DNA of 64,000 nt from DASWHR01 sp036398095 (lineage in GTDB: Bacteria; Actinomycetota; AC-67), in NCBI GenBank assembly GCA_036398095.1, contig DASWHR010000029.1, forward strand, positions 9,760 to 73,759. Reading direction: 5' to 3'. A program made the translations under genes and the position numbers. Below the pieces are notes generated by a model. That model was not told where the DNA came from. It worked only from the letters and a program-made list of their open reading frames with translations, and did not search any database. This document shows, in pieces, positions 16,909-24,880 of this stretch. Each line of letters starts with the position of its first letter. Positions within the stretch are counted from its first letter, which is position 1.

Positions 16909-17352
16909 ATGAAACGATTTCTGGTCGCCATCTGCTTGCTGATGCTCGCCTTCGGAACGTCTGCGCGCGCGGACGCGACGAGCCAGTCCGGCTCCTACAC
17001 CACCAGCGTCTTCTTCGTGGAGGACTGCGACCTCGGCGTCGGGGTCGTGTGCTTCTCGGTCTTCGCCCGGGAGGTCGGCACCCTTCACATCACGGTCGAC
17101 GACCTGTCGCCGTTCCCGATCACCGCGCAGGCCGAGGTCTACGGCCCGGGCGACGTGCTCATCGGCGACCAGGGCCAGTTCTGCGAATCGGCCGACATGG
17201 ACATGGGCGGGCAGGACGTCGCAACCGTGATCGTCCGCGTCGGCGGCTTCATGAACGAAGAATGCGGCCCGCTTCAGATCGTCGACCCGATCGAAGGCGG
17301 CACCGGCTGGTTCACACCCGCCACGGCGGGAACCGTGACGATCACCTACTAG
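16909..17352 (+). CDS. Small secreted protein
   Basis: 147 residues. Residues 1-22 form a signal peptide (MKRFLVAICLLMLAFGTSARA). The mature part is rich in Thr, Val and Gly with four cysteines (EDCDLGVGVVCF, GQFCES, EECGPL), likely two disulfides in a beta-sandwich. No family recognised. The start ATG has only a weak purine-rich upstream sequence (GGGGGGA). Its stop overlaps the convergent tag gene by 4 bases. Confidence 0.7.
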   Translation: MKRFLVAICLLMLAFGTSARADATSQSGSYTTSVFFVEDCDLGVGVVCFSVFAREVGTLHITVDDLSPFPITAQAEVYGPGDVLIGDQGQFCESADMDMGGQDVATVIVRVGGFMNEECGPLQIVDPIEGGTGWFTPATAGTVTITY

Positions 17353-17903
17353 ATCGCGCCGGTTCGGCGGAAGCAGCCGGCGGCATGGTCATCGACCATG
17401 CCGGTGGCCTGCATGAAGGCGTAGCAGATGGTCGGGCCGACGAAGCGGAACCCGCGTGCGCGAAGGGCTTTGCTCATCGCGCGGCTCTGCTCGGACTCGG
17501 CCGGCAGCTCGCCGATCGAGCGGAAGCGGTTCACGATCGGCGTGCCGCCGACGAAGGACCACAGATAGCCGGCGAGCCCGGTGTCGAGCGAGACGATCAC
17601 GCGGGCGTTCGCGATGGCGGACTCGATCTTCAACCGGTTCCGAACGATCTGCCGGTTCCTCATGAGACGGTCGACGTCGCGCTTGCCGAACCGCGCGACC
17701 TGGGGCGCGTCGAATTCTTTGAACGCCTCACGATAGCCCACGCGTTTGTTGAGAATCGTGTTCCACGACAGGCCGGCTTGCGCGCCTTCCAGCGTGAGCA
17801 TCTCGAACAGATGCGTGTCGTCGCGCGAGGGGACGCCCCACTCGTCGTCGTGGTAGGCGACCATGAGTTCGCTGCCGCCGGCCGCCCATTCGCATCGCTT
17901 CAC
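17349..17903 (-). CDS. tag: 3-methyladenine DNA glycosylase I
   Basis: 184 residues, the normal length of Tag. Removes 3-methyladenine from alkylated DNA. Signature elements: N-terminal RCEWA, YHDDEWGVPSRDDTHLFEML, LEGAQAGLSWNTIL (helix with substrate-pocket Glu and Trp), and the zinc-site histidine region near GMVDDHAAGC. The Cys/His zinc ligands expected in the family (N-terminal Cys, C-terminal His/Cys) are present. It stands alone and reads toward the secreted-protein gene. Confidence 0.95.
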   Translation of the reverse strand: MKRCEWAAGGSELMVAYHDDEWGVPSRDDTHLFEMLTLEGAQAGLSWNTILNKRVGYREAFKEFDAPQVARFGKRDVDRLMRNRQIVRNRLKIESAIANARVIVSLDTGLAGYLWSFVGGTPIVNRFRSIGELPAESEQSRAMSKALRARGFRFVGPTICYAFMQATGMVDDHAAGCFRRTGAI

Positions 17904-17927
17904 GAGCGCCGATTGTACGCCCGCCGG

Positions 17928-18272
17928 CTAGGTGCGGTGGAAGCCGATTTCGGCAGGCGGGTCGGCGAACATGGCGGTGTCGAGGAACTCCCACCAGTCT
18001 TCTTGCGTGACGCGCTCTGACTCCCAGGATTCGTCGGCTTTGAGCGTGCCGAGCGCGGCGCGGTAGGCGCCCCACGCGGCCTCGTCGTCGAACGCGGCCC
18101 AGTTCTCCAGAACGTAGACGTCCCCGACGATCGAGTAGTACCAGCGCACTTCTTTGACCATCGGCAGGTCGCGGTAGAACCACTGCTCGCGTTTTTCGAG
18201 CCACGACCAGAATTCCTTCATGTTCTCGCGCGCGCGGCGCGCGAGGCGCATCCGGTATCGAAGATAGATCAC
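17928..18272 (-). CDS. Small alpha/beta-barrel-like protein of unknown function
   Basis: 114 residues from a GTG overlapping the cupin stop (GTGA). Trp-rich (WSWLEKREQWFYRD, DVYVLENWAAFDDEAAWGAY, EDWWEFL), with the strand-helix-helix-strand spacing of NIPSNAP/ABM-like proteins. No catalytic residues can be pointed to. Last gene of the operon heme-oxygenase-like, cupin, this gene. Confidence 0.6.
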   Translation of the reverse strand: MIYLRYRMRLARRARENMKEFWSWLEKREQWFYRDLPMVKEVRWYYSIVGDVYVLENWAAFDDEAAWGAYRAALGTLKADESWESERVTQEDWWEFLDTAMFADPPAEIGFHRT

Positions 18273-18841
18273 GCGTCACCCCCGAAGACTCGAACGAAGC
18301 ATGCACCGTCCACCGGCGGCAACGGCGAGCCGGCCGCGACGAAAGCGTACGCGGCGCGAGCAAGATCCAGCACCTCGGTGTCCCCGGCCGCCGGCACGCC
18401 CGCCTCGACGGGGCCGTACCGCACGATCGATCCGTCGCCGCGGCGCAACTCGCGCGGCTCGCCCGAAAGCGGGGCCGTCATCGGCGCAGGACCGGCCGCT
18501 TCGGCCGCCTCCCGCCATCGCGCCGGTCCGTCGAACCGCGCGAACACCAAACACTCCCCGAGCACATCGGTGGCCGTGCGGACCGACCCCGCCGGCACGT
18601 AGCCCCAATCCCCCGGCTCGTAGGTCGCGCCGCTCATGCGCAGCGTGCCGCTGATCACGACGAACTCTTCGGCCGCTTCGTAGAAGCCGGAGACCGGCCG
18701 GGACCATCCGGCGGGAAAGCGCACGAACAGCGTCTGCGCTCGCGACGCCGGGTCGAAGCGCAGTTGCACGATCGGGACCGGCGCTGCTCCGCCGGGAATC
18801 GGAAACTCGGCCCAGCCTGGTGCGGTGTCCGGCGTGATCAC
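18269..18841 (-). CDS. Cupin-domain protein
   Basis: 190 residues from a GTG that overlaps the stop of the heme-oxygenase-like gene by 4 bases. The cupin core is at residues about 50-110: FYEAAEEFVVISGTLRMSG then EPGDWGYVPAGSVR. The usual two metal histidines of motif 1 are replaced (E-A-A-E-E), so a metal site is doubtful. A C-terminal region of about 80 residues has no recognisable domain. Operon context with heme-oxygenase-fold proteins suggests a role in the same oxidative step or in ligand binding. Confidence 0.7.
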   Translation of the reverse strand: MITPDTAPGWAEFPIPGGAAPVPIVQLRFDPASRAQTLFVRFPAGWSRPVSGFYEAAEEFVVISGTLRMSGATYEPGDWGYVPAGSVRTATDVLGECLVFARFDGPARWREAAEAAGPAPMTAPLSGEPRELRRGDGSIVRYGPVEAGVPAAGDTEVLDLARAAYAFVAAGSPLPPVDGACFVRVFGGDA

Positions 18842-19548
18842 GGATGGCCGGCCGACAGCTCTTCCATGAGCTGCTCGGCCTCGTCCGCGGAGACGTGTCG
18901 CAGTCCGAAGTCGGCGGCGAGCTCGTCGGTGAAGTCGATCTGGTGCTGCCAGGCGACGTTGACCTCGTCCACGCAGCGCTTGATGCCTGCGTCGTCGAGC
19001 GGCATCGAGTTCATCCGCTCGTGATACGTTCGCAGGTACGCGCGCGGGTCTTCGATCTGATCGAAGCGGAAGAACGCGGTGCCTTCCTCGTCGAAACCGT
19101 AGGCCTTGTTCATGATCCGCAGGTTGATGCGCTGCGCGAGCACGTTGCCGAGGGAGCGCAGCCACTGGTGCGCGGCGAATGCGGGCGGGAACCGGTCGGG
19201 CGTCGAGCGAATCGTGGCGACGTAGGACTCGGTTTGGGGAGACGGCTTGACCCGGTCGCGCCAGTCGTCACCAACCAGGAAGCGCATGTCGGCGTCGATC
19301 GCCTCGCTTCGATACAGCTCGGGCGCGTCCATCCGTCCCACGACCGGATCGTCATGCAGCGCCGACGAGGTCTGGTCGAGCGCCGCGTAGATGTACGACA
19401 GCCGGCCGAGGTACTCGATGTAGGCGTCTTTGGGCAGCTCGGCCTTGAAGAACACGACCATGAAGGGCCGACGTTCGGCGGCGCGATGGATCTCGGCGCT
19501 GTCGCGCATCAACGATTGCCACAGTCCCGGTTCGTCACGCTCGCTCAT
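18838..19548 (-). CDS. Heme-oxygenase-fold protein, divergent
   Basis: 236 residues from the ATG behind AGGAGG. Heme oxygenase superfamily: the proximal-type His is in SAEIHRAAER (residue 21), and the domain follows with LPKDAYIEYLGRLSYIYAALD. The distal-helix glycine motif, normally like GDLSGG, reads LGNVLAQRINL, so heme degradation in the usual way is uncertain. It could be one of the heme-oxygenase-like di-iron oxidases. It is the second of two such genes in tandem. Confidence 0.72.
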   Translation of the reverse strand: MSERDEPGLWQSLMRDSAEIHRAAERRPFMVVFFKAELPKDAYIEYLGRLSYIYAALDQTSSALHDDPVVGRMDAPELYRSEAIDADMRFLVGDDWRDRVKPSPQTESYVATIRSTPDRFPPAFAAHQWLRSLGNVLAQRINLRIMNKAYGFDEEGTAFFRFDQIEDPRAYLRTYHERMNSMPLDDAGIKRCVDEVNVAWQHQIDFTDELAADFGLRHVSADEAEQLMEELSAGHP

Positions 19549-19625
19549 GAGGGCCTCCTGGCGTTTCACGATATGGGTCGGGCGCGACCACCCCGCCGAC
19601 GGTCGCGCCCCGACCCTGAACGATC

Positions 19626-20336
19626 CTACGCTTGCTGGGCGACGAGGTGCTTATCGCCGAGCAGGGTCGCGAGTTCGATGTTGTATTCGTATGCGACCAT
19701 GACCTCTTCGATGATGAGTTTTTTGGAGGGGGCATCCACCGGGAGGTCATCGAGGATCGAACGGTACTGTTGCTTGAACTCGGCGGCGTCGCCGATCGCG
19801 TCGAAGTCGTAGTAGGTGAGGCCTTCGCCGTCGAGCTTCCAGGCCTCGCGAAGCGCGGCCGCGATGAACAGCCCGCCCGACAGGTCGGCCATGTAGCGCA
19901 CGTAGTGGTGCGCGACGAACTGCGCCGGCGTCGCGGCCAGGATGCGCTCGCAGTATTCCTTCACCGCGGGCAGGATCGGGTAGAGGCTCTTCCAGTCGGC
20001 GCCGGCGAAGAAGGCGGCATCGGCGGCGACGAGGTCCCGGCGGGCCAGATCCTTGAAGATGACGCGCGAGGCGACCGCGTCGCCGGTCAGCTCTTCGGTC
20101 TTGGCTTCGAGCGCGTCGTAGATGTACCAGGTCTGCGCGAGCAGGTCGGCATAGCCTTCCTTGCTGATCGTACCCTTCACGAGCGACTGCTCGAAGGGCG
20201 AATATTCCGCCCGCTGGTGGTCGCCCCAGGATTCGCGGCGCATCACGCGCGAGAACGGCTTGGTCGCGATGGCCTCGTCGACTTTCTCGCCGAGGCGCTT
20301 GGAGGCTTCTTCGACTCGCTTTAGGATTTCTGACAT
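19626..20336 (-). CDS. Heme oxygenase (biliverdin-producing)
   Basis: 236 residues. Opens heme to biliverdin, CO and iron using electrons from ferredoxin or a reductase. Proximal His in GDHQRAEYSPFEQSLVKG (residue 40), YADLLAQTWYIYDALE, and the intact distal motif HHYVRYMADLSGG (from residue 143). It has its own promoter and operator-like repeats in the 139 bases upstream. The second heme-oxygenase-fold gene follows after 77 bases. Confidence 0.88.
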   Translation of the reverse strand: MSEILKRVEEASKRLGEKVDEAIATKPFSRVMRRESWGDHQRAEYSPFEQSLVKGTISKEGYADLLAQTWYIYDALEAKTEELTGDAVASRVIFKDLARRDLVAADAAFFAGADWKSLYPILPAVKEYCERILAATPAQFVAHHYVRYMADLSGGLFIAAALREAWKLDGEGLTYYDFDAIGDAAEFKQQYRSILDDLPVDAPSKKLIIEEVMVAYEYNIELATLLGDKHLVAQQA

Positions 20337-20399
20337 CGTCTGTCTCCCCCTGGGTGGCCGGGAACGCCGAACTGCTTCTTTTGCGACGAACTGTCGTCA

Positions 20400-20428
20400 A
20401 CAGTAGCGAGTTCGCGACAACCCGTCAA
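20400..20428 (-). promoter_or_regulatory. Sigma-70-type promoter of the heme oxygenase gene
   Basis: Read on the minus strand: TTGACG (-35, 20423-20428), 17-base spacer, TACTGT (-10, 20400-20405). Predicted transcription start is about 57 bases upstream of the gene. A short imperfect palindrome, TTGCGACGAACTGTCGTCAA on the plus strand (20381-20400), lies just downstream of the -10. Confidence 0.5.
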
Positions 20429-20448
20429 CATCTTCATGACGGATTGTC
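20416..20448. promoter_or_regulatory. Inverted repeat overlapping the -35 of the heme oxygenase promoter
   Basis: GACAACCCGTCA (20416-20427), 9-base loop, TGACGGATTGTC (20437-20448), one mismatch in 12 pairs. It could be a repressor site for heme- or iron-dependent control, or the terminator of the upstream iclR gene; the overlap with the -35 favours an operator. Confidence 0.45.
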
Positions 20449-20475
20449 GGAAAAGGATCTTCGGGTCGGGGGGGC

Positions 20476-21249
20476 CTACGGGCGGTAGCCGAGGCGGCGC
20501 GACAGCCGGCCGGTGGCCTCGAGCAGCTTCTTGGCCAGGTCACCGGCCTCGCCGCGGAACCGTTCGAGGGGGCCGCAGACGCTGATGACGGCCGCCGGAC
20601 GGCCGTCGTGGGCGAAGACGGGAGCCGCGACCGAGCCGGCGCCCTCCATGCGCTCCCCGAGCGAGATCGCATACCCGCGGTCGCGGATCTCCTTGAGTTC
20701 CTTGGCGAGCGTGCGGCCGTTGGTGATCGTCAGGCCGGTCAGTCGCTCCAGCGGCTCGGCCAGGTAGGCCTTCTGGTCGTCGTCGTCCAGATGGGCCAGA
20801 AACGCCTTCGACGACGCGCCCGCGTGAAGCGGCACGCTCAGGCCCAGTTGCACGACCATCTTCACGTCGCGGTCGGGCGTGACCTGGTCGATGTAGACGC
20901 GCCGGTTCCCCGTGCGAAGCGACAGCGTGGCGGTCTCGTTGGTGTCGCGGCTGAGCGCCTCCAGGATGGGCCGGGCGACGCGGGGAACCTCGGTGCGGTT
21001 GACGAACGCGAGACCCAGGTGCAGCGCGCGCGGTCCCAGCGCGTAGCGCCGCGACGCCTCGTCCAGCTCGATGAACCCTTTCGATCGGAAGCTGGACAGG
21101 ATCCGGTAGACGACGGCTTTGGAAAGCCCGAGCGCCTGCGCGATCTCGGTCACGCCGAGCGTGGGTTCGTCGGAGTCGGCGAACAGCGACAGAACGTCCG
21201 CGGCCCGTTCGATCGCCACGATCGTCTGCCCTTGCGCCTCGCCGGCCAT
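20476..21249 (-). CDS. IclR-family transcriptional regulator
   Basis: 257 residues, standard length. N-terminal winged helix-turn-helix (residues about 10-70: LGVTEIAQALGLSKAVVYRIL, then wing KGFIELDEASRRYALG) and a C-terminal effector domain (LHLGLAFVNRTEVPRVARPI, VQLGLSVPLHAGASSKAFLA, RDRGYAISLGERMEGAGSVA). IclR proteins respond to small organic acids and control catabolic operons. Operator site D lies in its own promoter, and related sites precede six other promoters in the window, so I infer that it controls them all. Confidence 0.93.
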   Translation of the reverse strand: MAGEAQGQTIVAIERAADVLSLFADSDEPTLGVTEIAQALGLSKAVVYRILSSFRSKGFIELDEASRRYALGPRALHLGLAFVNRTEVPRVARPILEALSRDTNETATLSLRTGNRRVYIDQVTPDRDVKMVVQLGLSVPLHAGASSKAFLAHLDDDDQKAYLAEPLERLTGLTITNGRTLAKELKEIRDRGYAISLGERMEGAGSVAAPVFAHDGRPAAVISVCGPLERFRGEAGDLAKKLLEATGRLSRRLGYRP

Positions 21250-21261
21250 CGCGGATCAGCG

Positions 21262-21296
21262 TACCGCACAGCGGAACAAAACCGAAACGCCGTTCC
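21262..21296. promoter_or_regulatory. IclR-type operator, site D (iclR autoregulation)
   Basis: TACCGCACAGCGGAA (21262-21276) followed by GAAACGCCGTTCC (21284-21296), the latter identical to the core of site B. The outer half of the second element is degenerate. It starts 13 bases upstream of the iclR start codon. Confidence 0.6.
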
Positions 21297-21297
21297 G

Positions 21298-22062
21298 CTA
21301 CGCCCCGGCCCGCTCCCGCTGCGCCACGTAAATCGTCTTCATGAACCGGTCCTCGTCCGGAGGGTGGAGGCGTCCTCCGCCCAAGCCGAAGGCCCCGACG
21401 AGCGACAGCCCGGATCGGCCGATGATCGTCTCGACCACGTCCGGAGGAAAGTGCCGCTCGACGATGTCGGCGTCCCTTCTTCGCACACCCTTCCGACTGC
21501 GAGTGAATGCGGTCAAGTGAACCCGGCCCAGGCCGCCGGGGGTGAATTCAAAGGTCTGGCCCTGCCAGACAAGGAGGGCCTCGCGAGAAGGGACGACTCT
21601 CCACTCCGAAAACACCGTTCGAAACGCGGCCCGGTTGTTGACGTCGAAAACCAACAGGCCCCCGTCGGAGAGCACCCGGCAGGACTCTCGCAACGCGGCA
21701 AGGAGGTCGGCTTCGGCCAACAGGTGATTGGCGACGTCGTCCATCCACAGGACGGTGTCGAAACCATTCAGACCGTGCGGAAGAGAACGCATGTCCGCGG
21801 CCAGGAAAGGCATCCCCTTCTCGAAGAACTTTCGTTGGGCCTGCGTCAGCATCGCCTCGGAGATATCGCAGCCGACGACGGAAAAACCGCGGTCGACGAA
21901 CGCCGCGCTGCTGTTGCCGGTGCCGCATCCGACATCGAGCATCCGGCGACCCGGCGGGCTCCATCGATCGAGCAAACCGACGACCAGGTCGGCCCACGCG
22001 GCGTAGTCTTCGCCCGCCTTGAGCGCGTCGTACAGATCCGCCAAGACGTGGTTGTAGCTCAT
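21298..22062 (-). CDS. SAM-dependent methyltransferase of the RiPP-like cluster
   Basis: 254 residues. Class I methyltransferase: SAM-binding motif I MLDVGCGTGN (about residues 41-50), acidic loop GCDISEAMLTQAQ, then FDTVLWMDDVANHLL. Start ATG overlaps the stop of the MFS gene (ATGA), so it is the last gene of the precursor-rSAM-MFS-methyltransferase operon. It probably methylates the modified peptide or acts as self-protection. Target unknown. Confidence 0.85.
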   Translation of the reverse strand: MSYNHVLADLYDALKAGEDYAAWADLVVGLLDRWSPPGRRMLDVGCGTGNSSAAFVDRGFSVVGCDISEAMLTQAQRKFFEKGMPFLAADMRSLPHGLNGFDTVLWMDDVANHLLAEADLLAALRESCRVLSDGGLLVFDVNNRAAFRTVFSEWRVVPSREALLVWQGQTFEFTPGGLGRVHLTAFTRSRKGVRRRDADIVERHFPPDVVETIIGRSGLSLVGAFGLGGGRLHPPDEDRFMKTIYVAQRERAGA

Positions 22063-23315
22063 GCCGCTCGCTCCGGAAATGGACCGGAAACCGCATCGGC
22101 AAGGGTCGGGCGCGAAATCTCACGCACGGATGGGGAGATCAATCCGAGGATCGCAAGCCCGCCGACGAGCACCCCGGACACCACGAATGCGGGCGAGACG
22201 CCAAGGCGTGCCGCGACGCCTCCGAAGCCGGCGAGGGCGAGAGGAGCGAGCCCGTAGGAGGCGACGCTCATCGCACCCATCACCCGGCCGATGTAGGCCC
22301 GATCCGTCGCTCCTTGGACCATTCCGACGAGCATCGCGCCGGCGGGCCCGAGTGCCAATCCCACGGCGGCGGCGGCAAGGACGCCGATGATCACATTTGG
22401 CGCGAGCCCGAGCGCCACGATTCCCGCGCCGCCGAGCGCCAGCATGATCATGCCCCGCTCGGGCGAAGGACGAGCGGCGCGCGTAAGGGCCAGCAGGAGC
22501 GCACCGGCCGATGCAGCCGCCCCGAACGCTCCGATGATCAATCCGAGTGCGGCCGGGCCCCATGACTCTTCCCGCACGCGCAGGACCACTCCGAGGTTCA
22601 ACGGACCGATGAGCGCGATGTTGAGACCGGCGACGAGCGACAGCAGCATCAGGATGTCCTTGCGATTCCGAAGGTAGGCGAAGCCACTCCGCACGCCCCT
22701 GTTCGACGTTCCAGCCGGTGAAGCGCCGACGTGCCGCCGCAGCGACCGAAAAGTCAGGTACCCAATCAGGCAGAGGCACAGATTTGCGGCGACGGCTGCG
22801 CCGAAGCCGCCGACAGCCAGCACGACGCCCGAGACCGGACCGGCGACGATCGATGCCGCGCGACCGGCCGTCACCACGGAGCCTTGTCCTCGGACCAATT
22901 CCTCCGCCGGAAGCAGCGATGGGGGCAGGGAGCTTGCAGCCGGCAGACGAACCGCGTCACCCACGCCGAACAAGACGGCGAGACAGAGCAACGGGACCAG
23001 TTCGAGCGCATCAAGAGCGGCCAGCCCCAGCGCCGCCACCATGACGGCGATCCGGATCACTTGCGCCATCTGCCCGACTGGGAGCGCACCGACTCGATCC
23101 ACAAGCACACCCGCCGGCAAGAGCAGCAGGAGCCGAGGAATTCCCGCCACCGCGATGATCATGCCTGCCGAGCCGGGCCCACCGATCTCCGTCGCGGCCC
23201 AGGCGACGGCGAGAAACCACACCTGATCGCCGACCAGGTCTGCCGAGAGCCCGGTCAGGTAAACCCGAAACGATGTGCGGGGCCCTCGCGCCTGAGCCGG
23301 ACTCGCGTCGGTCAC
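22059..23315 (-). CDS. MFS transporter, probable exporter of the RiPP-like product
   Basis: 418 residues from a GTG at 23313-23315; a TTG 51 bases further upstream is possible. Twelve hydrophobic segments, with the MFS loop GVLVDRVGALPVGQ between helices 2 and 3 and a central loop near SLRRHVGASPAG. The closest look is to the MFS_3/enterobactin-exporter-like group. It lies between the radical SAM gene and the methyltransferase on the same strand, which fits export of the finished product. Confidence 0.85.
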   Translation of the reverse strand: MTDASPAQARGPRTSFRVYLTGLSADLVGDQVWFLAVAWAATEIGGPGSAGMIIAVAGIPRLLLLLPAGVLVDRVGALPVGQMAQVIRIAVMVAALGLAALDALELVPLLCLAVLFGVGDAVRLPAASSLPPSLLPAEELVRGQGSVVTAGRAASIVAGPVSGVVLAVGGFGAAVAANLCLCLIGYLTFRSLRRHVGASPAGTSNRGVRSGFAYLRNRKDILMLLSLVAGLNIALIGPLNLGVVLRVREESWGPAALGLIIGAFGAAASAGALLLALTRAARPSPERGMIMLALGGAGIVALGLAPNVIIGVLAAAAVGLALGPAGAMLVGMVQGATDRAYIGRVMGAMSVASYGLAPLALAGFGGVAARLGVSPAFVVSGVLVGGLAILGLISPSVREISRPTLADAVSGPFPERAA

Positions 23316-23439
23316 GCCCCCATCGCTTGGGCGACGTCCCGACGGGATGCGTCGCAACCGGATTCGATCGGCAATCCGGATCGAGGGTCGGGGCCGCGGC
23401 ACGTGAACCGAATGCCGCCCGCAGAACAGATCGTTCGTC

Positions 23440-24627
23440 TCATTGCCCGCTCCTATTCCCGGCCGCGCATGTGCCGGCGTCGACGGTCTCATCGAGAATG
23501 AGCGCGTCCAGCCGGTCGAAAAACCGGGCGCGCGCGGCGGCGTCGCCGTGGGGCCGGGCCAGATGGTCACACGACACCCAACGATCCTTGATGACTGCAT
23601 CGGGGAGATATCCGTCGTGCATCGAGCCGACCGCCCAATCGGGTTTTCCGGCCGTTTCCCAGCAACTAAACAGTTGTCCGTCCGCGCTGACGACGGCGCC
23701 CGTTCTTCCTGCGAAGGTTCCGCAGAATGGGCAGTCGCGAGTCGAAGTCCCCATCAGCGGCACGCGGAGGCCCCGTCGAATCGCGAGCATGACGAGGCCG
23801 CCGAGTCGCTCGCGAAGCTCGTCGCTATATCCGAGGCAATCGCCGTAGCCGATGCCGACGTCGTCGAGCAACGCGAAATGCACGGTCGAGGGGTGCGCGA
23901 CGGATATCGACGCCACGTGCTCGACGAGATCTTCGAGCCCGTCGAGATTGGAGGCGCCCACATTTACCCGAAAATGCCAGCGGAGGCTCGTCGCAGCGGC
24001 CGCTTCACGAATGTTGGCAAGAATCGTGTCGTACGTCGCCCGGCCGCGGCGTGTGACGCGGACTCGATCGTGGCTTTCGCGTGTGCCGTCGAAGGTGACC
24101 TGGATCCGGCGAAGTCCCGCCGCTTCGAGTTCGGCCGCGATCTCCGCGGTCAGAAGCGTTGCGTTGCTGATCATCTCCGCATGAACGAGTCCGATCGGCG
24201 TCAGCGCCTTCAACAGCGACACGCAACCCGTCGGGTTCAGCAGTGGTTCGCCTCCGAACAGCAGCAATGCGATCTCGGAGAAGCCCAGATGCTCCATGCG
24301 CGACGACGCAAACTCGCGGATCTGCGCAATGCCGTCCTCGCTGAGGGTCGCCCGCGGAATGCGCGGCGGCGCGCTGCTTGCGCCGGCCGGCGGTCCGAGG
24401 TTCTGGAAGCAGTATGCGCACCCGAGGTTGCACGCCGTGGACGGAAGGACCGTCAGAGCAAACGGCTTTCGATCTCTGCGAAAGAACTGCCGTCCTTCAA
24501 GCGTCCCTCGGGCGATCGCGCTGAGTGCTCCGTCGTGGACCGCGTCGTGCGGCAGCCTCGACACGCGATTACCCGAGGTGATCCACCATCCGTTCCGGGT
24601 GGGAAGCAGTCTGAAACTGTCGCTCAT
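23440..24627 (-). CDS. Radical SAM peptide maturase
   Basis: 395 residues. Residues 1-55 look like a small precursor-binding or PqqD-like region (NGWWITSGNRVSRLPHDAV). The 4Fe-4S motif CNLGCAYC has Cys 66, 70 and 73; GGEP is at 125-128, and QVTFDGTRESHDRVR is the typical SPASM-type radical SAM strand. The C-terminus carries a reduced SPASM/twitch region (RDCPFCG, ADGQLFSC, WVSCDH, GTC) with at least five cysteines, enough for an auxiliary cluster. Such enzymes make C-C, C-S or epimerised residues in ribosomal peptides. The likely substrate is the 19-residue peptide encoded 35 bases upstream. Confidence 0.88.
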   Translation of the reverse strand: MSDSFRLLPTRNGWWITSGNRVSRLPHDAVHDGALSAIARGTLEGRQFFRRDRKPFALTVLPSTACNLGCAYCFQNLGPPAGASSAPPRIPRATLSEDGIAQIREFASSRMEHLGFSEIALLLFGGEPLLNPTGCVSLLKALTPIGLVHAEMISNATLLTAEIAAELEAAGLRRIQVTFDGTRESHDRVRVTRRGRATYDTILANIREAAAATSLRWHFRVNVGASNLDGLEDLVEHVASISVAHPSTVHFALLDDVGIGYGDCLGYSDELRERLGGLVMLAIRRGLRVPLMGTSTRDCPFCGTFAGRTGAVVSADGQLFSCWETAGKPDWAVGSMHDGYLPDAVIKDRWVSCDHLARPHGDAAARARFFDRLDALILDETVDAGTCAAGNRSGQ

Positions 24628-24653
24628 CGAACACCTCCCGGGGGGGGCGACGG

Positions 24654-24677
24654 GGAGTCAATTCACAAATTGACTCC
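24654..24677 (-). terminator. Attenuator hairpin between precursor and radical SAM gene
   Basis: Perfect 10-bp stem GGAGTCAATT / AATTGACTCC with a 4-base loop. It spans the last codons and stop of the precursor gene and ends before the radical SAM start. Such hairpins keep precursor mRNA more abundant than the enzyme mRNA in RiPP operons. Confidence 0.6.
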
Positions 24678-24722
24678 GCAGATCACGCGCTCCTCCATCT
24701 CGACCACTTCGAACTCGTCCAT
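24663..24722 (-). CDS. Putative RiPP precursor peptide, 19 residues
   Basis: MDEFEVVEMEERVICGVNL. The first 13 residues are strongly acidic, like a leader or recognition helix; the last six (ICGVNL) would be the core, with a single Cys. A purine-rich GGAAGGGGG lies 7 bases before the ATG, and a good promoter is 40 bases upstream. It is followed by a hairpin and then the radical SAM gene. The layout matches known radical-SAM RiPP operons. The C-G-V near the end faintly recalls mycofactocin precursors, which end C-G-V-Y, but the rest of that system is absent. Confidence 0.6.
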   Translation of the reverse strand: MDEFEVVEMEERVICGVNL

Positions 24723-24761
24723 GCCGCACCCCCTTCCGTCGGGCCGTATGGTACTCTCACA

Positions 24762-24790
24762 ATGATATTTGCGCAAGAAAATTTGTGCAA
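24762..24790 (-). promoter_or_regulatory. Promoter of the RiPP-like operon with overlapping palindromes
   Basis: On the minus strand: TTGCAC (-35, 24785-24790), 17-base spacer, TATCAT (-10, 24762-24767). Two palindromic octamers, TTGCGCAA (24769-24776) and TTGTGCAA (24783-24790), lie in the spacer and over the -35. They are probable binding sites for the divergent ArsR-type regulator. Confidence 0.65.
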
Positions 24791-24880
24791 CTTCTGTCGT
24801 AGCCTTCGGGATGCGGCGGCGATAGGCTGCGCTCGGCTCGCGGAGACTCACGAGCGGAGGCTCACGAACGGAGCAGAGAC

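Noticed and set aside
19564..19578. TTTCACGATATGGGT as an eighth IclR operator in front of the second heme-oxygenase-like gene
   Set aside because: Only one half-site fits and there is no second element 20 bases away, so the evidence is too weak.
20416..20448. Inverted repeat as a simple terminator of iclR
   Set aside because: No T-rich tract follows on the minus strand and it overlaps a good -35 box, so I list it as a possible operator instead.
21298..24722. The RiPP-like cluster as a mycofactocin locus
   Set aside because: Only the C-G-V in the precursor is similar; the mycofactocin partner genes (mftB, mftD, mftE, mftF) are absent and the second half of the radical SAM enzyme differs.
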